Source of the DNA: JBBSBY01 sp038205805
GTDB lineage: Bacteria; Desulfobacterota; Desulfomonilia; Desulfomonilales; Desulfomonilaceae
DNA length: 38,279 nt
Direction: 5' to 3'
Assembly: GCA_038205805.1 (NCBI GenBank)
Contig: JBBRBO010000022.1
Coordinates: forward strand, 1-38,279
Shown here one piece after another: positions 7,864 to 15,526 of the stretch. Under the pieces are notes generated by a model that was not told where the DNA came from, did not search any database, and saw only the letters and a list, made by a program, of their open reading frames with translations. Numbering within the stretch: the first letter of the stretch is position 1; the number at the start of each line of letters is the position of its first letter. A program made the translations under genes and the position numbers.

Positions 7864-8337
7864 TTATCGAGCATTGGGATTCGGTGATATACCGGGTTTT
7901 TCCAAGGAATGAAAGTAATCGGAAACTTTCTTCATCCACTGCGAATCGGAAAAATTGGGCCATTTCTTGGCCTCAAACATAGGAGCGTTGGCCAGGGTTT
8001 CTTTGTCCAAATTGGCGATTATACGGTCTTTTGACGGCTTGAGTCCCGCTTGCAGCGTGGCCCACGGCACGGGGGAGAGTCTATCTCCGACGCCCATTAC
8101 ACCACCTGAACCGATGATAACGAAGGCTATGGTCCCCGTCTGATCGACGATGAGGTCCTGTATTCTGCCAAGATCGTCTCCTTTTGTGTTGGACACGGCT
8201 TTGCCGAGTAGGTCACTCGCTCTCGCCATGTTCTTGAGGGCAGCCTCAGGAGGCATTAGCGGCTCGGTTTCTGCGTACAACGGAACCGAGCCTATTATCA
8301 ACACCAACAGAAAACTCAGCATTACGGTTTTTTTCAT
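7864..8337 (-). CDS. PRC-barrel domain protein, secreted (third in row)
   Basis: A 157-residue protein with signal peptide MKKTVMLSFLLVLIIGSVPLYA and one PRC-barrel (about 45-105: ARASDLLGKAVSNTKGDDLGRIQDLIVDQ ... GVGDRLSPVPWATL). A WPNFSDSQWMKKVSDYF segment matches the WPNFGDSEW signature of the two downstream paralogues. It lacks their disordered tail. AGGGGGC precedes the ATG at 8337; the longer frame from 8391 would cover the end of the upstream gene. Only 8 bp separate it from that gene, so the two are surely co-transcribed. Probably the ancestral member of the three secreted paralogues. Function unknown. Confidence 0.9.
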   Translation of the reverse strand: MKKTVMLSFLLVLIIGSVPLYAETEPLMPPEAALKNMARASDLLGKAVSNTKGDDLGRIQDLIVDQTGTIAFVIIGSGGVMGVGDRLSPVPWATLQAGLKPSKDRIIANLDKETLANAPMFEAKKWPNFSDSQWMKKVSDYFHSLEKPGISPNPNAR

Positions 8338-8345
8338 TGCGCCCC

Positions 8346-9080
8346 CTATAATGTCGGAGAGGAATCTCGGCACTCCTGTTGACAGATGCAATCGCTCTTG
8401 TCAGCCCAGTAACCCTGCTTCCCGTAGAATCCGTAAAGGCGTTCTTCGTATTTTCTATCCGGTAAGGCCTCCGGTTGATACTCCGGAGACGATTTTACGG
8501 TTTCTCTCTTGAGATCAATGAATACTTTGTCGGCTTCCCACGTGACCTGGCGCACGAAATCCGGAGCGATAATAACCTTTTTACCCGGCCACCAGTTGCG
8601 GGTGTCTACTACCAGGTAACGGATCTTCCAAATTTCGTCATCTACGAGGAGATCTTCCACATGGCCCAAATCACCGTCTTGAGCGTGGATGTATTGATTA
8701 ATTAATGCGCTCGTGCTGCGAAACAGTTGTGTGGGCGTAGCCTGTTGCGGGACCAGGGCGCCGGAATCTTTCCAGCTATAATATAGTGTGATCTTTTTTT
8801 CCAACTCGTGGGTAAGGGGCTTATCGTCATCGACTTCGGGGCTGTTTTTTATTTTGTCTTTGGTTAAGTTTACTTGAATGCGTTTTGCTTTTGGATCAAA
8901 GATACCGAGCGCTTCGGTTGCGATTACTATGGTTCGGCCGGGTAACCATATACCTGTGTCGGCGATAAGATACGGCGTATCCCAGGTGCCTTCATTGAAG
9001 TAAAAACCCTTAAGTTCCCCGATTTCTCCGTCGGCGGCAAGTAAGGTATATGTGTCCAATTCATTAACGCTCTGTAGCAT
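8346..9080 (-). CDS. Cytoplasmic protein with two PRC-barrel domains
   Basis: A 244-residue protein without signal peptide. It carries two PRC-barrel repeats, about residues 5-75 (DTYTLLAADGEIGELKGFYFNEG ... YLIADTGIWLPGRTIVI) and 120-195 (SALINQYIHAQDGDLGHVEDLLVDDE ... YLVVDTRNWWPGKKVII). The paired motif LxVDT..W.PG is typical of two-domain PRC proteins in Proteobacteria. The C-terminus is short and Cys-containing (DCICQQEC). AAGG lies upstream of the ATG at 9080. It is the first gene of the PRC operon, directly followed by the secreted paralogues. The role is unknown; such genes often accompany stress proteins. Confidence 0.88.
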   Translation of the reverse strand: MLQSVNELDTYTLLAADGEIGELKGFYFNEGTWDTPYLIADTGIWLPGRTIVIATEALGIFDPKAKRIQVNLTKDKIKNSPEVDDDKPLTHELEKKITLYYSWKDSGALVPQQATPTQLFRSTSALINQYIHAQDGDLGHVEDLLVDDEIWKIRYLVVDTRNWWPGKKVIIAPDFVRQVTWEADKVFIDLKRETVKSSPEYQPEALPDRKYEERLYGFYGKQGYWADKSDCICQQECRDSSPTL

Positions 9081-9172
9081 TCTCGTTACCTTTCAACAAT
9101 TCACATAATATAACGCGCCGATTCAACGCATACAAATGTCGGGCGTATTGCGTCCGACACAATCTTGATAGG

Positions 9173-9197
9173 CGAGAGCGCCGAGTGGGCGCCCTCG
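9173..9197 (-). other. Strong hairpin between CsbD and the PRC operon
   Basis: Inverted repeat CGAGAGCGCC/GGCGCCCTCG, a 10-bp stem with one wobble pair and a 5-nt loop. No T run follows on either strand. It may be an mRNA 3' end stabiliser for csbD or an attenuator ahead of the PRC genes. Confidence 0.5.
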
Positions 9198-9230
9198 GAA
9201 TGTACAGACTACATACATCCGTGAAAGTTT

Positions 9231-9428
9231 CTAAAGATTCGAACTAAATTGATCGGCTTCACGTTCGGCTTCATCTTTAGCCATGCCGTAGCGTTCCTGA
9301 AGTTTACCTACCAACTGATCTCGTTGACCTTGAATAACGTCCATGTCATCATCCGTAAGTTTGCCCCATTTTTCTTGCACTTTGCCGCTAAATTGCTTCC
9401 AATTGCCTTTAACTGTGTCCCAGTTCAT
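9231..9428 (-). CDS. CsbD-family stress-response protein
   Basis: A 65-residue hydrophilic helical protein starting MNWDTVKGNWKQFSGKVQEK and continuing WGKLTDDDMDVIQGQRDQLVGKLQERYG. This is the CsbD signature almost residue for residue, at full family length. The start at 9428 is fixed by GGGAGG 8 bp upstream and by homology; an upstream extension to 9605 is hydrophobic junk. CsbD proteins are induced in general stress responses of many bacteria, with unknown molecular activity. Its position ahead of the PRC operon supports a stress-related role for the whole cluster. Confidence 0.93.
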   Translation of the reverse strand: MNWDTVKGNWKQFSGKVQEKWGKLTDDDMDVIQGQRDQLVGKLQERYGMAKDEAEREADQFSSNL

Positions 9429-9905
9429 GTAGTGAACCTCCCGGGTAGTAATTAACGTACACCAACATAGCTTGCAGCAAATATGCCATAAGTCGGCGCA
9501 ACGTACGGAGCTTAGGTACAACAATAGTGGTAAAGCAATGAAATCCGCACGGAAAGCGAAAATGAGATTCACCAAAATTTGTGCCATACCGCTCATTTGA
9601 GACAAAGAAATGAGTTTACGGCGCGGTCAAAAGTACGCCGCTACGGCAAACGGGGATACATACTTGGGTTGAAATTCCCCCCTTCGAGTATTGTCCTAAA
9701 CATGTTCATAGGTTGACAATACAAAATGAGGGGGTTTTCCGCCCGAGACCGTCCGCGTGAGCGCTATTTGCACATCTGAATGGAGAGAAATTCTCTCGCA
9801 TGCGCCAACAGGGGTTGCACCATGCGCGGAGGGGCATAATTACGTTCACCGGAACTGAGTGACACCCACCCCGGCAACCAGTGACAGGAAACATCCGCCA
9901 CTCGT
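9429..9905. other. Intergenic spacer, no supported gene
   Basis: No frame with a plausible start, ribosome-binding site or family resemblance was found. A TTGACA occurs at 9713 but no matching -10 follows. The stretch presumably contains the csbD promoter near 9450-9600, which I cannot pinpoint. Confidence 0.5.
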
Positions 9906-9960
9906 AATCACGATTGGAGGTCTGGAGGAGAAATGTGTATCCCCTCCGGCCTTCATCGGG
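9906..9960. repeat. GGAGGGGA hairpin repeat, copy 1
   Basis: AATCACGATTGG, then the hairpin arms TGGAGGAG and TCCCCTCCGG around a TGTGTA-containing loop, then CCTTCATCGG. The whole unit is similar to 25895-25951, and the hairpin to 29111-29138. It lies downstream of the leftward YvlD-type gene and could act as a transcription-end or processing signal. Confidence 0.5.
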
Positions 9961-9989
9961 CGCAGAGCCGTTTCAAACGCAACAAACCG

Positions 9990-10325
9990 TTAGAACAGCC
10001 GCTGCAAGATGAAAGATATTATGCTGATGATGATGGCTGCTATGACCGCCCATCTAAAGGATCGAACCTTAAACCCGGGCACCAGGGCGCTGGTAATCCA
10101 GATCATGATACCATTCAGGACAAGGAGAAAAAGACCCAATGTCAGTATGGTTATAGGCAGCGTGAGAAAAAAGAGAATAGGCTTTACCAGAGCATTCAGA
10201 ATTCCTAGGACCGCAGCGGCAATGAACGCGGAAACTAAGCTTTCCACGGCGATTCCCGGCAATACATACGCCGTTAACAATATAACACCGGTGCTCACAA
10301 TCCAACTTATCAATATGCCTTTCAT
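9990..10325 (-). CDS. Small integral membrane protein of the YvlD / phage-holin family 4 (PF04020) type
   Basis: A 111-residue, strongly hydrophobic protein with about four transmembrane helices. Motifs GILISWIVSTGVILLTAYVLPGI, NALVKPILFFLTLPITILTLGLFLLVLNGIMIW and VPGFKV are hallmarks of the family. GGAGG lies upstream of the ATG at 10325; the longer frame from 10388 has a non-membrane N-terminal extension without support. Despite the family name it is a chromosomal housekeeping/envelope-stress gene (Bacillus YvlD type), not evidence of prophage. It is oriented with the CsbD/PRC cluster but separated by ~560 bp. Confidence 0.9.
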   Translation of the reverse strand: MKGILISWIVSTGVILLTAYVLPGIAVESLVSAFIAAAVLGILNALVKPILFFLTLPITILTLGLFLLVLNGIMIWITSALVPGFKVRSFRWAVIAAIIISIISFILQRLF

Positions 10326-10665
10326 GATGTCTCCTCCAATAGTATTGCACTCCCTTGTCGAGTGGCGGACCATAGCGCGCGGGCGCATTCTTCTTAAGGT
10401 AATAGACGATTACCGAAAGCAGAGTATACATTTTCGCAAATGAAAACCTTCGACACAAGGTCGCATATAGTATAGCGCATATTTAGTCAATGGGTCTCCG
10501 TCAACTTACCATATCATCAAGACACCGGGGACTTCGTTTTTGATCTTTCACCGAGCTTGAGATGGCTCTGCGCTTGGTCGAGACGAGGGAGAATCACCTT
10601 CCCTGCGTGCCTCCAACGGTGAGCCCTAATAGGCGCCCATTCGTGTTGAGCGGTTACCCTATACT
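10326..10665. other. Intergenic spacer, no supported gene
   Basis: Lies between the end of the lasso operon and the YvlD-type gene. No coding frame, tRNA or convincing intrinsic terminator was seen. Confidence 0.5.
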
Positions 10666-11868
10666 TTAACTCCCCCAAAAGTGAAAAAACAACCTTACTT
10701 TAGATTTCAGATAATGGCGCCTGGACCGTGCGCCCGATTCGTGAGCCTTCGCGGTTGGGATGAGCTTCCAACGGAGATACTTCAGGCGCGTTCCCCAATC
10801 AGGCAAAGAGCCTAGCCGCGACGCGAGCCTCCATGGGTAGCGTAGTCGGTGGTGGATAACCCTGTCCTCCAGCGGTCTGGGAGAATACGCGGCCAATTCG
10901 GCAAGTACCCACTCGGGAGGAGATACGCCCCAATACCGCGTCAGTTCGCCCATGACCCAGTAGAGGGGTCGCATTACACCCAGCGGGCGCGCCTGCCGCA
11001 TCAGCTTGTCCCAATCCAGGGGCAGGCTGTGGAGAAGCGCCGCCATATCGAGCCAATCTCTCACCATATCGCTGTGATTCAGCGTGTGTACGGCTAAATG
11101 AATGAGATTCAGCTCCGGAGAGAGGTAGAACACCCGGCGGCCGTAGACCTCGGTCGCTGTGGCGTCTTGCCGAAGTACTTCCGCATCGAGAGTATAATAG
11201 TCCATTGCCCGAATGCGACGGTGAAGATCCACGCAACCTGTGGGTGAACCCCGCTTCTCGCAGGTGACGGGTAACCCGAAGAGTTCCGCTTCCCAATCCA
11301 GCGGGACGACCGCCGCATACCCCAAGGCGTGCAGCTCCTGAGCGGTTTGCTGAAAACGGTGGTCGCTCACGAGAAGGTCGATGTCGGTCATGGGGCGAAG
11401 GGCCGCGTCCTTGTACACCACGGCGGCCAAATACGAGCCCTTGAGCGCTACTGCTTCGATGCCCTTGCGGTTAAGGGCGTCCAACACCACCATGAGCGTA
11501 GCTTGCCTGGAAAGCGCTTGAAGGGCCGACTGTCGGTATGCTCGCTCAAACGCTGCGTATATCTCGGGATCAAGGCCACATTCGGGACGTTGGCGCAGCT
11601 TAGCGTAAAACCACGGCCCCAAGCTCCCGTTTATTATGATCCGCCGGTGGATGGAGGTCCAGGATGCGCACGTCCCGGCCGCGGGGGTTCGTCCCATAAG
11701 CAGCGCCACGGCAAGAGCACGGATGTCGGCAATGGCCCTGAGATAGTCACTATGTCTCTTACCCAGTGATACCAATGTCCTATCAACCAAGTAACATCGG
11801 GGAGAACCTTCTTGAAAGAAGGCTTCTCCCCGAACCTCTCTCCAAGAACGACCATGACTTATCGTCAC
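10666..11868 (-). CDS. Lasso-cluster nucleotidyltransferase (NTP_transf_5, PF14907 type)
   Basis: Up to 400 residues. The nucleotidyltransferase core carries LKGSYLAAVVYKDAALRPMT followed by DIDLLV (residues 142-167 of the full frame), the Gly-Ser and Asp-x-Asp metal site of the NTP_transf_5 family. The frame opens at 11868, but its first ~29 codons lie in a dispersed palindromic repeat. The true start is probably within 11695-11775; a TTG at 11775 after AGG is the best candidate, but there is no strong ribosome-binding site. It is the last gene of the lasso operon, ~420 bp after the radical SAM gene. Homologues (PsmN of pseudomycoidin) act with the HprK-like kinase to decorate the phosphorylated peptide tail. 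That role is inferred here. Confidence 0.85.
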   Translation of the reverse strand: MTISHGRSWREVRGEAFFQEGSPRCYLVDRTLVSLGKRHSDYLRAIADIRALAVALLMGRTPAAGTCASWTSIHRRIIINGSLGPWFYAKLRQRPECGLDPEIYAAFERAYRQSALQALSRQATLMVVLDALNRKGIEAVALKGSYLAAVVYKDAALRPMTDIDLLVSDHRFQQTAQELHALGYAAVVPLDWEAELFGLPVTCEKRGSPTGCVDLHRRIRAMDYYTLDAEVLRQDATATEVYGRRVFYLSPELNLIHLAVHTLNHSDMVRDWLDMAALLHSLPLDWDKLMRQARPLGVMRPLYWVMGELTRYWGVSPPEWVLAELAAYSPRPLEDRVIHHRLRYPWRLASRLGSLPDWGTRLKYLRWKLIPTAKAHESGARSRRHYLKSKVRLFFHFWGS

Positions 11869-12170
11869 AACGATTCATGAAAGTGTCACTATCTTGGAAA
11901 GCTTTAGGATTAAACCCCCTATATCTCCTTTGTTAGGAGGACGTATGGATACCGGCTGACGACCCTTTGACTCAGAGCCGACGCTTACCCCCCTGACGAG
12001 GGGGGCTGGGGGGTTTTCAATTCCCATACCGAAAATCCTTGCATGTGGTCGTTGTACGTCGCATTCCGGATGCGAGACTTTCATGCGAACTTTTGCAATC
12101 GCGGCTACCTGCTTTGCAACAAAAGCTCCACCGATTTTACTTTTGTGAAAGCATATCGGCATAAAAAACG
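11770..12170 (+). repeat. Long composite intergenic repeat, copy 3
   Basis: Starts with ACCAATG...AAGTAAC and the near-perfect palindrome at 11798-11832 (arms CGGGGAGAACCTTCTT and AAGAAGGCTTCTCCCCG). The section 11798-12100 is homologous to 26699-26997, sharing CAAGAACGACCAT.ACTTATC, GAGCCGACGCTT and CGGATGCGAGACTTTCATGC among others. The end (12109-12168, GCTTTGCAACAAAAGCTCC ... TGAAAGCATATCGGCAT) matches modules at 17986-18034 and 22766-22815. It contains GC-rich internal hairpins (CCCCCTGA/GAGGGGGG). It fills the spacer between the radical SAM and nucleotidyltransferase genes. Confidence 0.85.
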
Positions 12171-12291
12171 AGAAGTGTGCGTCATCTCTCGGTTGCTCCC
12201 CCATCACCGTCACACACAGCACTCGAAGGAAAGGGACAAGCGGCTCCGATAGCAGGTCTCAACCAGAAATGTATCACTCATTGGTAACCGT

Positions 12292-14088
12292 TCACGAGCC
12301 CACCTTCCCTAACACAACATTGGAGCCAATACCCTTAAAGCTGTCGGGTAGTTTAACGCAATCCACCTGATCGTCGCCGCGTTTTCTGAAGAGCACCGAG
12401 CACTCCCCTTTACGCATTACCGGTAGATGCTGGAATCGGTTCGCTTTCGCCTCCTTCATGAAGGCCATGACGTCATAGGAAAATTGCTTGATGATCGCAA
12501 CCCCCTCCTTACCAGTCCTATGTTCCTTACCGCTTAGCGCAAGATCTAATTTGAGTACATCATGTATATAGTGATCTTTAAAATCGCGGCAGCCAAACGT
12601 TTTCGTAATAAACTCAGCCGCTATAGATCTCGCTTCATCAAGGCTTGCGTGAAACATGTTCCCTTCCGGTAGAGATAACGCCATGATGTTATTAAGCAGG
12701 CTTTCGGGGTAAGCAAGCGCCGGATCTTTCAACAACGCCAAAGCCGTATATTTCAGATATATTAAAGCTCTCATGATGAACACTACCCTCAAGAAAACAC
12801 CTCTGCTCACGTGTTCTGAGAGGAAATGGTAATAGACGGAAGACACCTGGGGATATTTCTTAATAAATTCCGGATCGATCCATGTTGACGAAGACGTGGC
12901 GAATATTGAAGTGTGTTCGTCCAAACCCAAGTTCTTACCGAACTCTTGAAAGAGGGGGCTACCTGGAAACGGTACCAGAGACCATATCATCGGCTCGCAA
13001 AAACGTTTGTCATTGCAGAAGAAAATTTCCAGTATGAGGCGCATAGTTTGGGCCATATCCGCCTGCCGCTCTTGTGGGAACCCAAAGATGAAACCGGACG
13101 AATTTTCTATACCTGCGTCACTAACTTTGCGAATTACGGTAGGGGCAAGGCTCAGGTCGAGTCGCTTGTTGAGCAACCTCTGCATTCGCGGCGAGCCCGT
13201 CTCAATACCGAAATAGATATAGGAGCAACCTGAGGCCTTCATGTGAGCGATCATCTCATCATCTATGGTGTCGATTCGAGAAAAGCATTCCCATTCAATT
13301 TCCAAATTTTCATTTTCCAGGGCTGTGCACAGATGAATCAACCACTTTCGGTTAAGAGTCAGCATATCATGTTCGAATCGGAATAGTTTTGCCCCGTAAT
13401 CGGCAATTAGACGCTTAACCATGGTGACTACATTTTCTACTGATCGCTGCCTGAATTTTCCTTGCCCCATACTATTCGCGACGCAATAGCCGCATTGGAA
13501 GGGGCAACCTCGCCCCACATCGATTCCGACTCGGTAAATCTTTTCCATTGAGGGGAGTAAGCTGTAATCCGGTAACGGCAGGAGGTTCAGATCCTGAACA
13601 GGTCCTTGGGAAGTGGTTCTGACCAGCTTACCATCGCGCATAAAGCTTACTCCCGGCACAGATTGCAAGGCATCGGGGTCATGAATAGAGCTGATGATTC
13701 TGCTGATTGTGAGATCACATTCCCCTCTCGCCACCACGTCGATATGGGGGAACTCCTCGAGGGTTTCTTTGTCCGTATGAGTCGCTTGGACTCCGCCGAA
13801 GATAATCTTGGTGTGCGGCAGACGCTTACGGATAATAGCTGCTGTCTTGATTACGTCGAGGTAATAATTACACCAGGTCGAGAAGCCCACAACATCAGGT
13901 TCACAGGCGCATATAGCGTCCGGCATGGCGCTGTACGAGGTATCTTGGCAAATCTCATTTACGTCAAGGATTTCCGCCTGAAAGCCGTCCTTCTTGAGTA
14001 TCGTGGCTAAAGAGAGTATCCCGAGCGGGACATACGGCTTCGGCTTACCTAGCTCCAATACAGGATTTGGAATCAGTAGCACTTTCAT
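12292..14088 (-). CDS. B12-binding-domain radical SAM enzyme in the lasso operon
   Basis: A 598-residue protein. An N-terminal cobalamin-binding-like Rossmann domain (about 1-160: MKVLLIPNP, PLGILSLATIL, DVVGFSTW, IIFGGVQAT, GECD) precedes a radical SAM TIM-barrel with the [4Fe-4S] motif C195-x3-C199-x2-C202 (GRGCPFQCGYC). HDMLTLN, YFGIETGSP and SGFIFGFPQE follow. A ~200-residue C-terminal region has no clear family. The classic DxHxxG cobalamin-ligand motif is not visible, as in many class B enzymes. GAGG 5 bp before the ATG fixes the start at 14088. It lies 76 bp after the kinase gene on the same strand. Relatives do methylations and other radical chemistry; modification of the lasso precursor is inferred from position only. 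Confidence 0.88.
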   Translation of the reverse strand: MKVLLIPNPVLELGKPKPYVPLGILSLATILKKDGFQAEILDVNEICQDTSYSAMPDAICACEPDVVGFSTWCNYYLDVIKTAAIIRKRLPHTKIIFGGVQATHTDKETLEEFPHIDVVARGECDLTISRIISSIHDPDALQSVPGVSFMRDGKLVRTTSQGPVQDLNLLPLPDYSLLPSMEKIYRVGIDVGRGCPFQCGYCVANSMGQGKFRQRSVENVVTMVKRLIADYGAKLFRFEHDMLTLNRKWLIHLCTALENENLEIEWECFSRIDTIDDEMIAHMKASGCSYIYFGIETGSPRMQRLLNKRLDLSLAPTVIRKVSDAGIENSSGFIFGFPQERQADMAQTMRLILEIFFCNDKRFCEPMIWSLVPFPGSPLFQEFGKNLGLDEHTSIFATSSSTWIDPEFIKKYPQVSSVYYHFLSEHVSRGVFLRVVFIMRALIYLKYTALALLKDPALAYPESLLNNIMALSLPEGNMFHASLDEARSIAAEFITKTFGCRDFKDHYIHDVLKLDLALSGKEHRTGKEGVAIIKQFSYDVMAFMKEAKANRFQHLPVMRKGECSVLFRKRGDDQVDCVKLPDSFKGIGSNVVLGKVGS

Positions 14089-14164
14089 ATATTCCTCTTG
14101 ATGAGGGCGCTTTCCACGCAACGTCCTTCCATACGTTCAGAATACAAGATCATTTTGAGAGAAA

Positions 14165-15079
14165 CTATAACGGATCGGGGAATGGCCGCCCAGCTCCACT
14201 CAACAGGGCGTCTTTTTCGATGCTATCCGCTATCCGGGGCAATGCCGACATTTCTTTCGGCCTCATCAACATCATGATGGGAATTGCGGCGCTCAGTTGT
14301 GCGCATCGGAGAAAATACAGTGACGGCCTAAAATCGTGCATGACACGGATCCAGTAAGAATGTTTGACCAGTTCATATGCCGCTCTATGGCCGGCCAAAG
14401 GAGTGATACTAGAATGAGGCCCGTCGCATAGCAAATAGATCTTGGTCAGTGGTATGGGAACCTGCGGCAATCCCGATTGCAAATGAAACCTGGTTTTAGC
14501 ATCCAGCGTGGTAGTGTTCACAAACTTCTCGAACCGAGCGCCGAAATGCTTGGCTCCGTCAGGCAATAAATTCAATCCAGGATAACCTGGATACGTTTCT
14601 GGTCTGGTTCCGAAATTATTAATGACGGTTACGTCGTCCGCTATCAGTTCATGCCCTCGGACGTGCAGGGCCGCAGCAATGGTGGATTTACCCGCCCCGG
14701 ATTCTCCCATGAACGCTATAGCTCCATCTCCTATTCTTACGCAGCCGGCATGCAGCGTGAGGTAACCTCTCTGATAAAGTAGAACCGACAACCCCGGTCC
14801 TTGGGCTAAAAATTGCATCAGTTCTTGTTCCATGTCGGGCTCCGGAGCGCCCATTATTTCGCGACCTGAGACAGCTTGTCCCGATCCAAGCCCTCGAACA
14901 AAGAAAAAGGCTTTATCTTCCCGGAATTGCAAGCTGAGTGACGTATGCGCCGCAACCGGATCAATAGGCGTAACATTACCGAAACGCATAGTGATATCCG
15001 CAGGAGCTTCGCTTGGCATCAGAGCAGGCAGAGGAATTTCAGATTGAATGCCGAGGCCGTAAGCCGAATAAAAATACAT
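14165..15079 (-). CDS. HprK-like lasso peptide kinase
   Basis: A 304-residue protein. The C-terminal two thirds carry the HPr-kinase fold: LHAGCV (His110), Walker A GESGAGKST at 125-133 and LIADDV at 145-150. The N-terminal ~100 residues (MYFYSAYGLGIQSEIPL) match the typical lead-in of lasso-cluster kinases. In paeninodin-type clusters the equivalent enzyme phosphorylates a Ser at the C-terminal end of the precursor; the precursor next door ends in ...DSQRSK, with Ser as penultimate residue. It is encoded 125 bp after the precursor in the same operon. The ribosome-binding site is weak (GGGATAG about 9 bp upstream). A generic HprK function in carbon control is unlikely because the N-terminal HprK domain and a PTS context are missing. 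Confidence 0.88.
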   Translation of the reverse strand: MYFYSAYGLGIQSEIPLPALMPSEAPADITMRFGNVTPIDPVAAHTSLSLQFREDKAFFFVRGLGSGQAVSGREIMGAPEPDMEQELMQFLAQGPGLSVLLYQRGYLTLHAGCVRIGDGAIAFMGESGAGKSTIAAALHVRGHELIADDVTVINNFGTRPETYPGYPGLNLLPDGAKHFGARFEKFVNTTTLDAKTRFHLQSGLPQVPIPLTKIYLLCDGPHSSITPLAGHRAAYELVKHSYWIRVMHDFRPSLYFLRCAQLSAAIPIMMLMRPKEMSALPRIADSIEKDALLSGAGRPFPDPL

Positions 15080-15204
15080 AACCCATGCTATCCCAGTAAT
15101 TTGATGGTAACCTCTTATTTACGCTACCCATTCCGTGTGCGCCGCACCAGAAACCACCCTCACAATGCGCATTGCGAAAATGTATGTATCTGCGGGACTT
15201 TCCC

Positions 15205-15381
15205 TCACTTAGACCGTTGGCTATCCATAGGCCGATCTGTAATAGTACCCGTAACGTCTGAGTTCTCTGTGAGAGTTTCCACCGTTCCATAGGTCATGAG
15301 TTCGGGCTTGGTGTAGGGCTTCTTCGAGGAACCTTCTGAAACAATAGGCGACCCGAGTCCATCATGTGCGTCGTTTTTCAT
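15205..15381 (-). CDS. Lasso peptide precursor (58 aa)
   Basis: A 58-residue peptide. The leader contains the lasso recognition signature Y-x2-P-x-L-x3-G-x5-T as YTKPELMTYGTVETLT (residues 23-38). The usual cleavage two residues after this Thr gives the core NSDVTGTITDRPMDSQRSK (residues 40-58). The only acidic residues in the first ten core positions are Asp3 and Asp10; ring closure normally uses position 7, 8 or 9. Cleavage one residue later would put Asp at 9. The start at 15381 is set by GAGG 8 bp upstream; a frame open to 15441 adds an unlikely extension. It sits between the cyclase and kinase genes. No second precursor was found in the operon. Confidence 0.85.
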   Translation of the reverse strand: MKNDAHDGLGSPIVSEGSSKKPYTKPELMTYGTVETLTENSDVTGTITDRPMDSQRSK

Positions 15382-15526
15382 TAAGTGATCCTCATTATCG
15401 AATACGGACGCCTTCCATTCAGGGGGAACTCCGATTCGCAATCAGTAATTAAAGACTCAGGGAAACTCGTATTCTTCGCACCGATCTTATGCATTTTTAC
15501 AAGCGTGCGGCCTCATCATCAGGCAC

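Noticed and set aside
9990..10325. Holin-family membrane protein considered as evidence for a prophage
   Set aside because: The PF04020/YvlD family is widespread on chromosomes and no other phage gene, integrase or att site is seen.
14165..15079. HprK-like gene considered as a carbon-catabolite HPr kinase
   Set aside because: It lacks the N-terminal HprK domain and PTS neighbours, and sits beside a lasso precursor in the same operon.
15039..15290. Possible second lasso precursor next to the first
   Set aside because: The frame overlaps the true precursor in another phase and lacks the Y..P.L...G.....T leader signature.
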